A stretch of 21,585 nt of DNA from a virus, in the IMG/VR virus record IMGVR_UViG_3300044695_000426, positions 1 to 21,585 of that record; one strand, 5' to 3'. Below the pieces are notes generated by a model. It did no database searches. It saw only the letters and a program-made list of their open reading frames with translations, and had not been told where the DNA came from. Shown here piece after piece: positions 7,985 to 16,997 of the stretch; within the stretch, counting starts at the first letter, position 1; each line of letters opens with the position of its first letter. Position numbers and translations under genes: made by a program.

Positions 7985-8625
7985 TATACCTCTTCCAGAC
8001 TTATTGAGACATTCCAGTAATCAAAATTGCTTCCTCGTTTTTCAACAGAGTATGAAAAATCACTGACAAACATTTCAACAAGTTGGTTGTATTGCCCAAG
8101 ATGGTCGTATGGATCTGGCGTTCCTTTAAAAATTCCTTTTCTGTCATATGCAAGGAATACCCAAAATGATCCCTTGTGAGAGTCATACCACTCAAGCATA
8201 TCTGCCCCACCTGCCCCACCATCCGTTGTATAAGACTTGTATGGTGAAAGCCCAGTTATAGGATCAAAGGTTGGAACGTCTGCATGAGATCTAGATGGAA
8301 TCATATTCCAACTTGTGCTTAGTGTAAGTTTGTCTGCAATGTGGTAAGACCTCATACGGCCATTAATCATTCTTTCTCGCTTTTCAATTCTTTCTTGTGA
8401 AAATTCAATTGGCTGTCTGTTATCGTCAGTAATTAACAAAAATTGTTCTAGAAGTGTTTCGTCTTCAACACTTTCTGGATCTACTCCAATTTCATATCCA
8501 TTAGGAACATACAAACCATTCTTAAGAGTGCCAGAGTTTTCAGACCAAAGCATTCCGCTAGGCCTGTTGTACTTTTTACGACCCTGTATGTAGGTTACCC
8601 TAGGGTCTATCTCTTCATCGGCCAT
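7984..8625 (-). CDS. Distal tail protein (Dit-like), 213 aa
   Basis: This gene lies between the tape measure and the hub, the conserved position of the distal tail protein that caps the tube and carries the hub. Its length is usual for the short form of the family. It is beta-rich, with a characteristic central run 'LTLSTSWNMIPSRSHADVP', then 'DMLEWYDSHKGSFWVFLAYD', and ends in an acidic strand 'YWNVSISLEEV'. Actinophage annotations often call such proteins simply 'minor tail protein'. The start ATG at 8625 has GAGGAG nine bases upstream, and the gene overlaps the end of the tape measure gene by 11 bases, so the two are probably translated together. The Dit name rests mainly on position. Confidence 0.75.
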   Translation of the reverse strand: MADEEIDPRVTYIQGRKKYNRPSGMLWSENSGTLKNGLYVPNGYEIGVDPESVEDETLLEQFLLITDDNRQPIEFSQERIEKRERMINGRMRSYHIADKLTLSTSWNMIPSRSHADVPTFDPITGLSPYKSYTTDGGAGGADMLEWYDSHKGSFWVFLAYDRKGIFKGTPDPYDHLGQYNQLVEMFVSDFSYSVEKRGSNFDYWNVSISLEEV

Positions 8626-11600
8626 TTAGTGACACTCCTCTGACTCTTCTATCGTCAACCCTTTTAATTGTTGACATTACTGCCTGTGCAATATCATTTG
8701 GCTTTGCATCTGTCTTTGCATTAACTGTTAGAGTATATGTATTATTATACACTGTCCCGCCAATAGAATCACCGTTGTTAATCTTTCTCATATTATCCAC
8801 ACCGTATGTGTCTACAGCGTACTTGCTCATTATGAATTCTCCTGGTGTTAGCATTGCTGGAACTGTATCAGTCCCCTTTGCAAAACCACCAACAGCAAAG
8901 TAACTAGGTATTAGCCCACCCATGGAGTAACCTTTTCCAATTCCTGCAGGCATTGAGAACAGTGACTTTGGAGCGGCTGCTGCTTTCTTTTGTGCTGCTG
9001 CTTGTGCTGCTGCGTCTCTAACAGCCTTTTCTTGTGCAAGCATTCCTGGCGTTGGCTTCATTGCATTTTGGATTGCTGCAGCGTTTTGTTGCTTATACAA
9101 ACTGTCTACGTGCATTCCAGGGGTGCTTCCAGCATTCTTTGTTATTTCTCTAACATTCATGTTTTGCTGAAATAGCATTAAATTCTTTTTAGCATCTTGA
9201 GCAATTCTGTCTAACTCTTGTCTGTGTAAAATAGAATTGTTGTAGAAAGGATCTTTCTTTTGCAATTCTTCCAGAGTTGGTTTTGCTGCTGGTGGTGGGG
9301 TTGGATCAGCATTACCCTTTTTCGCAGGTGTTGTACCTGAATCTCCACCTGGACAGTTTCCTGGGAAACCACTTGATGGAACGTTTCTTCCTAATGAAGG
9401 ACAGTAGACCAAGGATTCTGGGTTTGGCTTTCCTGAAGACTCTGCGCCTGGGCAGTTCCCTGGAAAACCAACTGTTGGAACATTTCTCCCAAGTGATGGG
9501 CAGTATGTTAGTTCATTTCCTGGTCCTGGGATAGGAGTAGGATCTACTGGTACTGGGTCTTCAAAGCCTCCTGCTGGTAATATAATATCTACCTTTTCAT
9601 TTTTGTATGCATCAATAAGAGGCTGAATAATTTTTTCTGCATTATCTATTGCCTGCTGAGACCTAGCATTATTAACTCGTGCTTCATCAATTCTCTGTTG
9701 GTATTCTTCCCATTTTCTTCTAACCTTGTCGAGTTCCTTAATCTGATCTCTTAGAATTACATTCTTTTTTCTAATTTCTTCTTCTGGCTTTTCAATATCT
9801 TTTTCTTCTAGGTCAAAGATGTAGTCTTCTAAAACTTTAATTTCTTGCTCTAAAACTTTTCTAGTTTTTCCACCTGATGTTACTTTTGATAGTTCATTTT
9901 CTCTAGCCTTTTCTAATGCTTCTTTTTCTTTTGTCACTGCATCTTCTGCTGCTTGTGCTCTCATTTCTTGAGCAGCCTTTGCTGCTGCTGCAATGTCTCC
10001 AGAAGTTAATGCCTCTGCAAGACTTAATTGACCCTTTTGCTGTTGCGAAATTGCAGCGTTAGCCTTTTCAACTTCGTCCAAGGCCTTAATTCTGTCGTCA
10101 TATTTTTCATTAATTTTTTCTTCTTGCTTTTCAATTGCTCTTAATGCTGCTTCTTTGTCATCAATTTTATACTGAGCCTCATCAATTTTATCTTGTGCAG
10201 CGTCAATTGTTGCTTGTAAACCTTCTGTCTCTGCATCAAATTTTAATGTTAATCTTTTTTCTTCAACGTCGACTCTCTCCATTGCTGTTGAAAAACCTTG
10301 ATCAAATATCTTTTGCATTCCTTCAATAGAAACAGCATCAATCTGCAACTGAATTTTTTCTTTATTTAATGCTTTCTTAAGAACATCCAAGAACCTTTGG
10401 TATCCTTCAGTTCCTGGTTTTACACTTGACAAGTTAATTAATGCTTTTTTAAGGTTTTCGCTTTGCATGATTGCATTAAGTTGCTCCTTTGTAAACACAC
10501 CCATTACTTCGGTCAGTCTTTGCAAAAGTGCAACATTGTCATCTAGCATTGTTTCTTCGGCCTGTAATGCTTCAAGAGCAAGGTAGTTTCTTTTTTCTGC
10601 AGTCGCTATCTTCCAGGCATCGGCAATATCTTTAATTTGCTTATCATCTAGATTTTTGTTTGCAATCGCTGCTGCAAAGGTTGCGTCTGCTACTGCTTCT
10701 AGAGCAACAGACCCGTCAATTCCTGCTGCCTTTAGTCTACCTAATGCTGTAACCTGATTTCCAATTTGCTTGGCCATCTTTTCTTGATCGCTTACAAACT
10801 CTCCAAGTTTAATTGACTGCAAAGCATCCTGTATACTTTGAGCAGTGTCCTTTAGTCCTGATATGTTTCCATTTTCATCAAAGTTAAACAGTTTATCTTT
10901 TTGTGCTTCATACTCTGCTGGATCCATGCCTGTTATAAGATCAATTAGGTCTTCTCCTGCTCCTAGTTTTCTCATATCATTTTCAATACCGCTGAATATT
11001 CCAATAGTCTTTTTTCCACCAAACAGTTTGTTTAGTGTCTTAGATGATGCCATCCATCCTTCAGTAACCTTAATTTGATTTTTTCTTACATCTCTTAGTC
11101 TCTTTACTAGATCATCTAGCGGAGAAGAGTCTATCTTATCTTTTTCTCCACCACCAGTGACTCCTCCAGTTGTACCGCCATCATCTACAATCTTTCCTTG
11201 TCTTCCAACAAGCCAGGCGTTTGCTTTTTTCTGAAGCCTTTTCTTTTGATTTGCTGCGCCACGACCCTTAAGTTGTGGAATTCCTTCTGAGGCAAGATAG
11301 GCAGAGAGGACATTTTTGTCTCCAGCAGCGACAAAATCAACAACAACGCTCTTATTAATTGTCTTAGATGTTCCTACCAAAGTTGTCCATAACTTATTAA
11401 ACTCGTCGGAAGTCATGTCTCCAGTTATTCCTAAATCAAGAAATGCTTGCTTTGTTAGTTCTTCGCCTTTTATACCCTTTAGTCTCTCAGTTATAGCAAC
11501 AACTTCTTTAACCTGAGATGCACCGTCATCATTAACATCAACAGTGATTCCATATTTTTGTTGCATGTTTGAGAGAACGGATATAGCATTCATATTCTTA

Positions 11601-14600
11601 TCAAAATTCTTTGGATCTTTATTTAGAATATCCATGAAGATTGGAATATTTTGATCTGAGACTCCAGCCTTCATTAAAAGTTGCATAACTACGTTTGCAT
11701 CTTCAGCACCCTGAGTTTCAACTAAAATCTTAAATTTACTTTGTATTTCTTTATTGTTTGCTAACTTTGTAACAGTTATAGGATCAAGCGCTCCACTTGC
11801 AAACTGAAGTTGAAGCATTGCCCTAAAGTCTTCATCTTCAATATCCTTAAGTTCTTTCTTTGCCTCTTCTGCAAAAACCTTCATTGGTCCTTCTTTATAC
11901 ATTGCATCAATTGATGCGTTAATTGCATTTGTAAATACGTCTGGGCCAAATGCATCCTTCTGTGCAATAAGAAGATTTAACGCTTCTGCATTTTTGGCAT
12001 TAAGTTTTACTAGTGCTGCTTCTCTTTCTCTTTCTATACCTTGAATTTCTTTATCAGTTTTTGCCATAGAAACTTTGATGTCATACTGTTTGTTTAAAGA
12101 GTCTACTAGACCATTATTCATGGTTACCTGTTCTAGTCCAAGTTGAATTGCTGCTGATCCAAGTTTTTCATTTACCTGAGTTCTCTTGTTTTGATCAGAC
12201 ATTCCAGCACGAACTGAGTTGGCCCCTGCTGCTGTCATTCCAACGCCTGCTACTGCGCCTATTCCAGTAAATCCTGTTAGGGCAGCAGTTAGACCTCCTG
12301 CTGCTGCAAGAATTCCTCCACCTATAACTTGTCCAACATTTGTAAATGTTGTTGTACTAACAGACTGTTCTAATGCAGCCTTAAAAAAGTTTGACTGTCT
12401 TTCCATTGATTCTTTTTGAATTGCAAGAGTAATCTTTAGCGGATCTGATGCGAGGTTTTCACCATTTGGACCAAGAAGCGTAGTAAGTTTTCCACTTACA
12501 ATTGCTGGTATTTCGTAACTCTTTAATTCTTCTCCAAGTGCTGAAGATATGCTTCGTGCTTGATCTGTTGTGATAATCCCCTGGACAATTGCGTATGCAA
12601 GACTGTTAGAAATGTTTGTTCCTATTTGCTGAATACCCTGACCAGACGCTGCCTGCTTTTCGATATCTCCTAAAAGTGTTTTACCAAAGTCGCTTTCAAG
12701 AACATTCTGACCAAACTTTCTCTGTACTCCGCTTGCTCCAGTTAATGTATTTTGACGCTTTCTGTCTGCTGCTTCTGTTGCACTAACTTTTCCAGTTATC
12801 TCTGAAAGGCTTTGAAGTTTTTCAGATGTCATTGTCATAGACTGTGCAAGATCTATACCCGCTTGTCTTGCTTTCTTAATACTTTGATTAAAGAAGTATA
12901 TTGCTCCAGCAATTGCGCCAAGTGCAACAACTGCGATACCTATACCACTTGTCAATAATGGCATAATCATTGATAGAGCCATCATTGGCATCATAAGTTT
13001 TTGTGCAGCATCTCCTACGGCACCAGGTATCATGGAAGCACCCATCATGACTCCAGAGGCAGCCATCATTTTGCCACCTGCACCCATTCCAGTTCCTGAA
13101 TTTTTTCTTTCCGCTCTTTTATCTTTTATCTTTTGAGAAAGTGTTGACATTCTTGAAGACGGTGTTTGATTTTTAGCGGAGTCTGCTGCGCCAGACGTAA
13201 TTACTGATGCTGGGTATCCTGACTTTTGTGCAAGAGCACTTTTCTTTTGCTGTCTTTCTAGTTGTCTTCTTAATGACTTTTGATTAGCATCAATTGGTCC
13301 CGTGCCATAAAGTGCTGTTCTTGATGCTGCAGCCTTTGACTGTGATCCCTGAACAGTTGCTGCTCCAAGTGCTTGCCCTGTTGCTTTTGCATCGTCAATA
13401 TATTCTCTTGCTCCAAGAATTAGCCCAGCGCCTGCATCCTGTCCTACCTTACGCATTTTTCGTGATGGAGATTGTGTTTGTAGTGCTAGTGCTGCTGCGT
13501 TTGGCAACTCTTCTGCAATAGCCTGAATAGCCTTTTGATTTCTTATTGTCAATTCTCTCAATTGCTTAGGCTGTCTTGCAAGAACCTTTTCTCTTGCCAA
13601 TGCTCCTTGGCCAACTGCGTCTGCATACATTATAAAGTTCTTGCTTGTTCTTTTTTCAATCTCAGCATTTGTTCTTGAGTCAACAGCAATCTGTCTAAGG
13701 GCCTTGCCTTGAATCGACAACTGCTCTTCTGTTAGTGCAACACCATTATTTATATTTGCCATAATGGATGTAATTTGTGCCTCTGTTGCTCCAGTTTTTA
13801 CTAAGTACTCTTGATATAACTTTCTATATCTTTCAGACTTTTTAAGACTTTCAAGAATAGAGTTATTCTCTGCACCAGTTTGTGGAGTCCATACTGCACT
13901 GTTCCACGCTGGAGATTTCATTCCAGTCTTTGCGCCTGTCTTTACTCCCTTTTGCTCTTTAGATACGGCAACAGTGTGAGATCTGTCTATTTGTGTAGCA
14001 TTGGCAATCTGTGACTGCGATGCGCCATACTGCTCCATTGTTCTTCTTATTGCTTTTGCTGATGCTCTTGCAGGTGCCATTTCTGCTGCTGCTGCAACTG
14101 CGCCACGCTCTCTTCTTAGTTGGTCTGCAGGGCTTCCTAGAGACTTAGGTGCAGCATATGCGCCACCCCCACCTACTCTTTTTTCAGACTTAGATGCAAA
14201 CTCTTTTCCTAGGTCTGCGACTCTTCTTCCTTGTTCTTGAGCAATTCTTCTAACCTCTTTAACAAACATCTTTGTGCTTATCTTGGTTTCTGATGCAAGA
14301 TTTTGTAGTGCCTGAGCGATTATGTCATCGACCACTCCAATGCTTCCATCTATTTTTGCTTGAATTGCATTAATTGTTTGTGATCCTGCAGGAAGACTAT
14401 AGTCGCTTCCGCCAAACTTTACAGACTTTGAACCTACAACTCCAGCGTTCTTATATCCAGGGATGTTTCCTGCAATTAGTCCTTGAATAAGTCCAGGATA
14501 CTTTTTAACAATTTCTGCAGAAATTATTGCCTCTCCATTAGATGCCATGATTGGCACTGAGTCAGACTTAGGGCCACCAGGACCAGATATAATTCCACCC

Positions 14601-16597
14601 TCTGCAAACTTCTTTGGAACTACTCCAGGACGTGCAGCACCTGGCATACCAAATGCTCTCTGTGCCACCATTGCTCTTTGATATGCTAATGCTAATGCTC
14701 CGACTGCTGATGCTTCAGATGTAAATGTTTGTCGTAATCTTTGATGAACCTGATCAAGAGATGCTGCTACAGCAGATGCCTCAAGTTGTTCCTTAGTTAA
14801 ATAGTTTGTCTGCTCTCCAAGAATTTGTGTAGAAGATCCTGCTCTTTGAAATCCACCTCTTAGGGTTGCAAATAGTTTAATTATATTTGCAATACCATTA
14901 GCAAGCAAACCAAAAGACATAAGGGCAATTGGTCCAATTGCTCCAAGTGCTACTGTTAGTATTGTTATAAACCTTTTGCTACCGTCCCCAAGATCATTAA
15001 ACTTATCTAGTATCTTTGCAGCAAATTCAACAATTGGTGTTAGTGCTTTTAAGAACTGCTCTCCAACTGGAGCAAGAGTTACCTTTAGGTCTTCAATTGC
15101 TTTTTTAAACTTATATGTTGTTGTTTCTTCAATCTTTCCTAATTCTCGTTCAGACAAAATTGCTAGTTCTTCTGTTGTGTTCTTTGTAAGTTCTAGAACT
15201 CTTGCTGCCTGTGTTCCTTCTGCTGTTACATTTTGGAACAGTGTTGAAAGACGAGAGAACTGGAACTTGCCGAACAACTGCTCGATTGCTCTTGCACGGT
15301 TTAGTGGGTCTAACGTATCAAGTGCTTTAGAGAATTCAACAACTGTTGACTTTACATCGCCCTTATTTGCTTCTACAATTCCCTTAATATTTATGCCAAG
15401 ATCTGCAAGGAATCCTGCTGCTTTTTCAGATGGATTAATTAATGACGCAAGACCAGACTTAAGTGCGTTAGCACCTTCTGATGCGTTAATGCCACCCTCC
15501 TTCATTGCTGTAAGGAAGAAGGCTAGATCTTCTACATCTCCACCAAGTTGCTGAACAACTGGACCAGCCTTTGGAATCGCTATTGTTAAATCTTCAATAG
15601 ATACTACAGTTTGGTTTTCCACTGCGTTTAGGAAGTCAATTTTCTTAGTTAAATCTTCTGTAGCAACACCAAAAGCATTTGTAATTGATATAGTTGTTTC
15701 AAGTGCCTGCTCTTGTTCTACACCGCCAAGTACGGCAAGTCTTGTTGCTTGTGCAACCTGTGCAGTTAGTTCTGCTCCAATCTTACCTTGTGCTGCAGCG
15801 TCTGCTGCCATTTTCATTGTTTCTTCTACTGCAACGCCATACTTTGTATATTCTTTTGCCAAAGTCTGTATTTGATCAACCATATCCTGTGTTTGCTCTT
15901 TAGTCGTAAACATGTCTCCATATACACGCTTAAACCTAATTGCCTGCTCTTCCATTGCCATGAAAGTTTTTCCTGCAGCAGTTCCTAGCATTACAAGTGG
16001 TATTGTAAAACCAACCATTAACTGGCGACCAGCCCATTGAGTATTTTTACCAAAATTTAAAAGGTTGGTAGATCCCTGCTTAAGCAGTTGGTTTAAAAGT
16101 TGTTGCTTTTGTGCTGCCATGGCTGTTTGTGTGCCAAGGTTTTTCATGTCAAGCGCCAAAGGTCTTACAGCAATTGACTCTATGGCTCCGTTTGCGCCAC
16201 GGCCCAACTTAACATATTGTGTCTGTACATCTTTTACACGTTCACGGGCTACTTTGTTTATTGTTTCAAATTCGGATTTAAATAATCTACCGAAACTTTT
16301 TGTGGCTGCACCAGTATATCTAAAATACTCTCGTGACGTTAATTTATTTTTTTCTAGTGCATCAGTAAAAGACTCTGTGCTTGACTTGACTGAGCGCATT
16401 GATGCTTGGAATTTTCCAGTAGCATTTATGCTGTTCATCAAGTTTTGTGCTTGATTTGCTGAAACTGCTGATGCTGCTGCACCAGACTTTGACATCTGTG
16501 TATGGAAGGCTGATATTTGACGTTGCAGAAGTTTTAGACTTGCTAAAGCATCAGACGTATCAATATTTACATTAATATTGGATTGAACATCAGCCAT
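8615..16597 (-). CDS. Tape measure protein, 2660 aa
   Basis: It sets tail length, is packed inside the tube, and is released at DNA injection. Residues about 1-170 are helical. Residues 185-480 carry the TP901-type tape measure core ('TQWAGRQLMVGFTIPLVMLG', 'FMAMEEQAIRFKRVYGDMF', 'LAKEYTKYGVAVEETMKMAADAAAQG'). Strong hydrophobic helices lie at about 542-570, 1174-1237 and 1424-1461 and could insert in the host membrane. A long coiled coil spans about 2110-2333. Two cysteine repeats lie at 2365-2384 and 2398-2417. The motif 'GG...D[ST]VP.M...GE.I[IM]S' occurs twice, near 661-700 and 2564-2606. AGAGGTG precedes the ATG. It is much longer than the typical 700-1500 residues, implying a very long tail. 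No lysozyme or peptidase domain was recognised. Confidence 0.95.
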   Translation of the reverse strand: MADVQSNINVNIDTSDALASLKLLQRQISAFHTQMSKSGAAASAVSANQAQNLMNSINATGKFQASMRSVKSSTESFTDALEKNKLTSREYFRYTGAATKSFGRLFKSEFETINKVARERVKDVQTQYVKLGRGANGAIESIAVRPLALDMKNLGTQTAMAAQKQQLLNQLLKQGSTNLLNFGKNTQWAGRQLMVGFTIPLVMLGTAAGKTFMAMEEQAIRFKRVYGDMFTTKEQTQDMVDQIQTLAKEYTKYGVAVEETMKMAADAAAQGKIGAELTAQVAQATRLAVLGGVEQEQALETTISITNAFGVATEDLTKKIDFLNAVENQTVVSIEDLTIAIPKAGPVVQQLGGDVEDLAFFLTAMKEGGINASEGANALKSGLASLINPSEKAAGFLADLGINIKGIVEANKGDVKSTVVEFSKALDTLDPLNRARAIEQLFGKFQFSRLSTLFQNVTAEGTQAARVLELTKNTTEELAILSERELGKIEETTTYKFKKAIEDLKVTLAPVGEQFLKALTPIVEFAAKILDKFNDLGDGSKRFITILTVALGAIGPIALMSFGLLANGIANIIKLFATLRGGFQRAGSSTQILGEQTNYLTKEQLEASAVAASLDQVHQRLRQTFTSEASAVGALALAYQRAMVAQRAFGMPGAARPGVVPKKFAEGGIISGPGGPKSDSVPIMASNGEAIISAEIVKKYPGLIQGLIAGNIPGYKNAGVVGSKSVKFGGSDYSLPAGSQTINAIQAKIDGSIGVVDDIIAQALQNLASETKISTKMFVKEVRRIAQEQGRRVADLGKEFASKSEKRVGGGGAYAAPKSLGSPADQLRRERGAVAAAAEMAPARASAKAIRRTMEQYGASQSQIANATQIDRSHTVAVSKEQKGVKTGAKTGMKSPAWNSAVWTPQTGAENNSILESLKKSERYRKLYQEYLVKTGATEAQITSIMANINNGVALTEEQLSIQGKALRQIAVDSRTNAEIEKRTSKNFIMYADAVGQGALAREKVLARQPKQLRELTIRNQKAIQAIAEELPNAAALALQTQSPSRKMRKVGQDAGAGLILGAREYIDDAKATGQALGAATVQGSQSKAAASRTALYGTGPIDANQKSLRRQLERQQKKSALAQKSGYPASVITSGAADSAKNQTPSSRMSTLSQKIKDKRAERKNSGTGMGAGGKMMAASGVMMGASMIPGAVGDAAQKLMMPMMALSMIMPLLTSGIGIAVVALGAIAGAIYFFNQSIKKARQAGIDLAQSMTMTSEKLQSLSEITGKVSATEAADRKRQNTLTGASGVQRKFGQNVLESDFGKTLLGDIEKQAASGQGIQQIGTNISNSLAYAIVQGIITTDQARSISSALGEELKSYEIPAIVSGKLTTLLGPNGENLASDPLKITLAIQKESMERQSNFFKAALEQSVSTTTFTNVGQVIGGGILAAAGGLTAALTGFTGIGAVAGVGMTAAGANSVRAGMSDQNKRTQVNEKLGSAAIQLGLEQVTMNNGLVDSLNKQYDIKVSMAKTDKEIQGIEREREAALVKLNAKNAEALNLLIAQKDAFGPDVFTNAINASIDAMYKEGPMKVFAEEAKKELKDIEDEDFRAMLQLQFASGALDPITVTKLANNKEIQSKFKILVETQGAEDANVVMQLLMKAGVSDQNIPIFMDILNKDPKNFDKNMNAISVLSNMQQKYGITVDVNDDGASQVKEVVAITERLKGIKGEELTKQAFLDLGITGDMTSDEFNKLWTTLVGTSKTINKSVVVDFVAAGDKNVLSAYLASEGIPQLKGRGAANQKKRLQKKANAWLVGRQGKIVDDGGTTGGVTGGGEKDKIDSSPLDDLVKRLRDVRKNQIKVTEGWMASSKTLNKLFGGKKTIGIFSGIENDMRKLGAGEDLIDLITGMDPAEYEAQKDKLFNFDENGNISGLKDTAQSIQDALQSIKLGEFVSDQEKMAKQIGNQVTALGRLKAAGIDGSVALEAVADATFAAAIANKNLDDKQIKDIADAWKIATAEKRNYLALEALQAEETMLDDNVALLQRLTEVMGVFTKEQLNAIMQSENLKKALINLSSVKPGTEGYQRFLDVLKKALNKEKIQLQIDAVSIEGMQKIFDQGFSTAMERVDVEEKRLTLKFDAETEGLQATIDAAQDKIDEAQYKIDDKEAALRAIEKQEEKINEKYDDRIKALDEVEKANAAISQQQKGQLSLAEALTSGDIAAAAKAAQEMRAQAAEDAVTKEKEALEKARENELSKVTSGGKTRKVLEQEIKVLEDYIFDLEEKDIEKPEEEIRKKNVILRDQIKELDKVRRKWEEYQQRIDEARVNNARSQQAIDNAEKIIQPLIDAYKNEKVDIILPAGGFEDPVPVDPTPIPGPGNELTYCPSLGRNVPTVGFPGNCPGAESSGKPNPESLVYCPSLGRNVPSSGFPGNCPGGDSGTTPAKKGNADPTPPPAAKPTLEELQKKDPFYNNSILHRQELDRIAQDAKKNLMLFQQNMNVREITKNAGSTPGMHVDSLYKQQNAAAIQNAMKPTPGMLAQEKAVRDAAAQAAAQKKAAAAPKSLFSMPAGIGKGYSMGGLIPSYFAVGGFAKGTDTVPAMLTPGEFIMSKYAVDTYGVDNMRKINNGDSIGGTVYNNTYTLTVNAKTDAKPNDIAQAVMSTIKRVDDRRVRGVSLNGR
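9347..9505 (-). repeat. Two 60-base coding repeats of a cysteine motif in the tape measure
   Basis: Two copies of a 20-residue unit, YCPSLGRNVPxxGFPGNCPG, occur with a 33-residue period (bases 9446-9505 and 9347-9406). Eighteen of 20 residues are identical between copies; only the two marked x differ (TV versus SS). The DNA copies differ at several third-codon positions, so the protein sequence rather than the DNA is being kept. Each unit has two cysteines 16 residues apart, suitable for a disulfide-closed or metal-bound loop, set in a proline- and glycine-rich linker after the long coiled coil. Confidence 0.85.
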
Positions 16598-16615
16598 CCA
16601 TTAACACCTCTTTAT

Positions 16616-16939
16616 TTAATTATTTACAAGGTTGCCAAGTAGTGAAGCGTCTGAAAGTCTAATTCCAGATGCCTCTTCGACGATCTTGTATACTGTTGGA
16701 AGGTCTAGATTTTCTTCTAGTGCTTCCTTGTCTTCTGCCAATTCTGGCTTGTATTGTCTCATAGCGATTTGAACGCAATCGATAAGCAAGTCCATTGACT
16801 TTTCATTATCTTCTGCTACCTTTGCGATATCTTCAAACTTCTTCATAAATGGACGAAGTAGTGATATCTTTAGTGGTCTTACCTTGATCTTTGTTCCGTC
16901 GATCAAAGTTACTGTTTTTTCTTCAGTGGCGGTTGCCAT
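16616..16939 (-). CDS. Tail assembly chaperone, short paralogue (G-like), 107 aa
   Basis: The protein has only the compact N-terminal chaperone domain: a 'TVTLIDGTKIKVRPLKI' beta hairpin, then helices, then 'LEENLDLPTVYKIVEEASGI'. It would bind the tape measure during assembly, like lambda gpG. It aligns along its whole length with the first 97 or so residues of the gene just upstream, with about 40% identity by eye (shared LxDGT, PLKI, LRxF, QYxP, NLDLPT, AxGI). The gene ends 18 bases before the tape measure start, so there is no room for a frameshifted extension. AGGAGG five bases before the ATG is a strong ribosome binding site, and an extended -10 promoter lies upstream. Confidence 0.85.
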   Translation of the reverse strand: MATATEEKTVTLIDGTKIKVRPLKISLLRPFMKKFEDIAKVAEDNEKSMDLLIDCVQIAMRQYKPELAEDKEALEENLDLPTVYKIVEEASGIRLSDASLLGNLVNN

Positions 16940-16965
16940 TTATTCCTCCTTATAAGGTTTAGTCA

Positions 16966-16974
16966 ATTATACCA
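16966..16974 (-). promoter_or_regulatory. Extended -10 promoter P4 before the short chaperone
   Basis: The minus strand reads TGGTATAAT in the 58-base gap between the two chaperone genes. No -35 box is visible. Transcription from about 16959 would give a leader of about 20 bases containing AGGAGG (16945-16950) before the ATG at 16939. A ten-base palindrome, CCTTATAAGG, at 16948-16957 overlaps the edge of the ribosome binding site and could be an operator or chance. This promoter would also drive the tape measure gene. Confidence 0.65.
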
Positions 16975-16997
16975 TAGCACAGGCTTATTTTTTACTA

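Noticed and set aside
14976-15554. A 192-codon open frame on the plus strand inside the tape measure gene, and similar plus-strand frames (for example 16065-16454)
   Set aside because: They are antisense shadows of a recognised gene, have no ribosome binding site, and show biased serine/leucine-rich composition. No plus-strand gene is supported anywhere in the window.
16948-16957. CCTTATAAGG palindrome before the short chaperone as an operator
   Set aside because: At ten bases in AT-rich DNA it can arise by chance, and no second copy was found near the other promoters.
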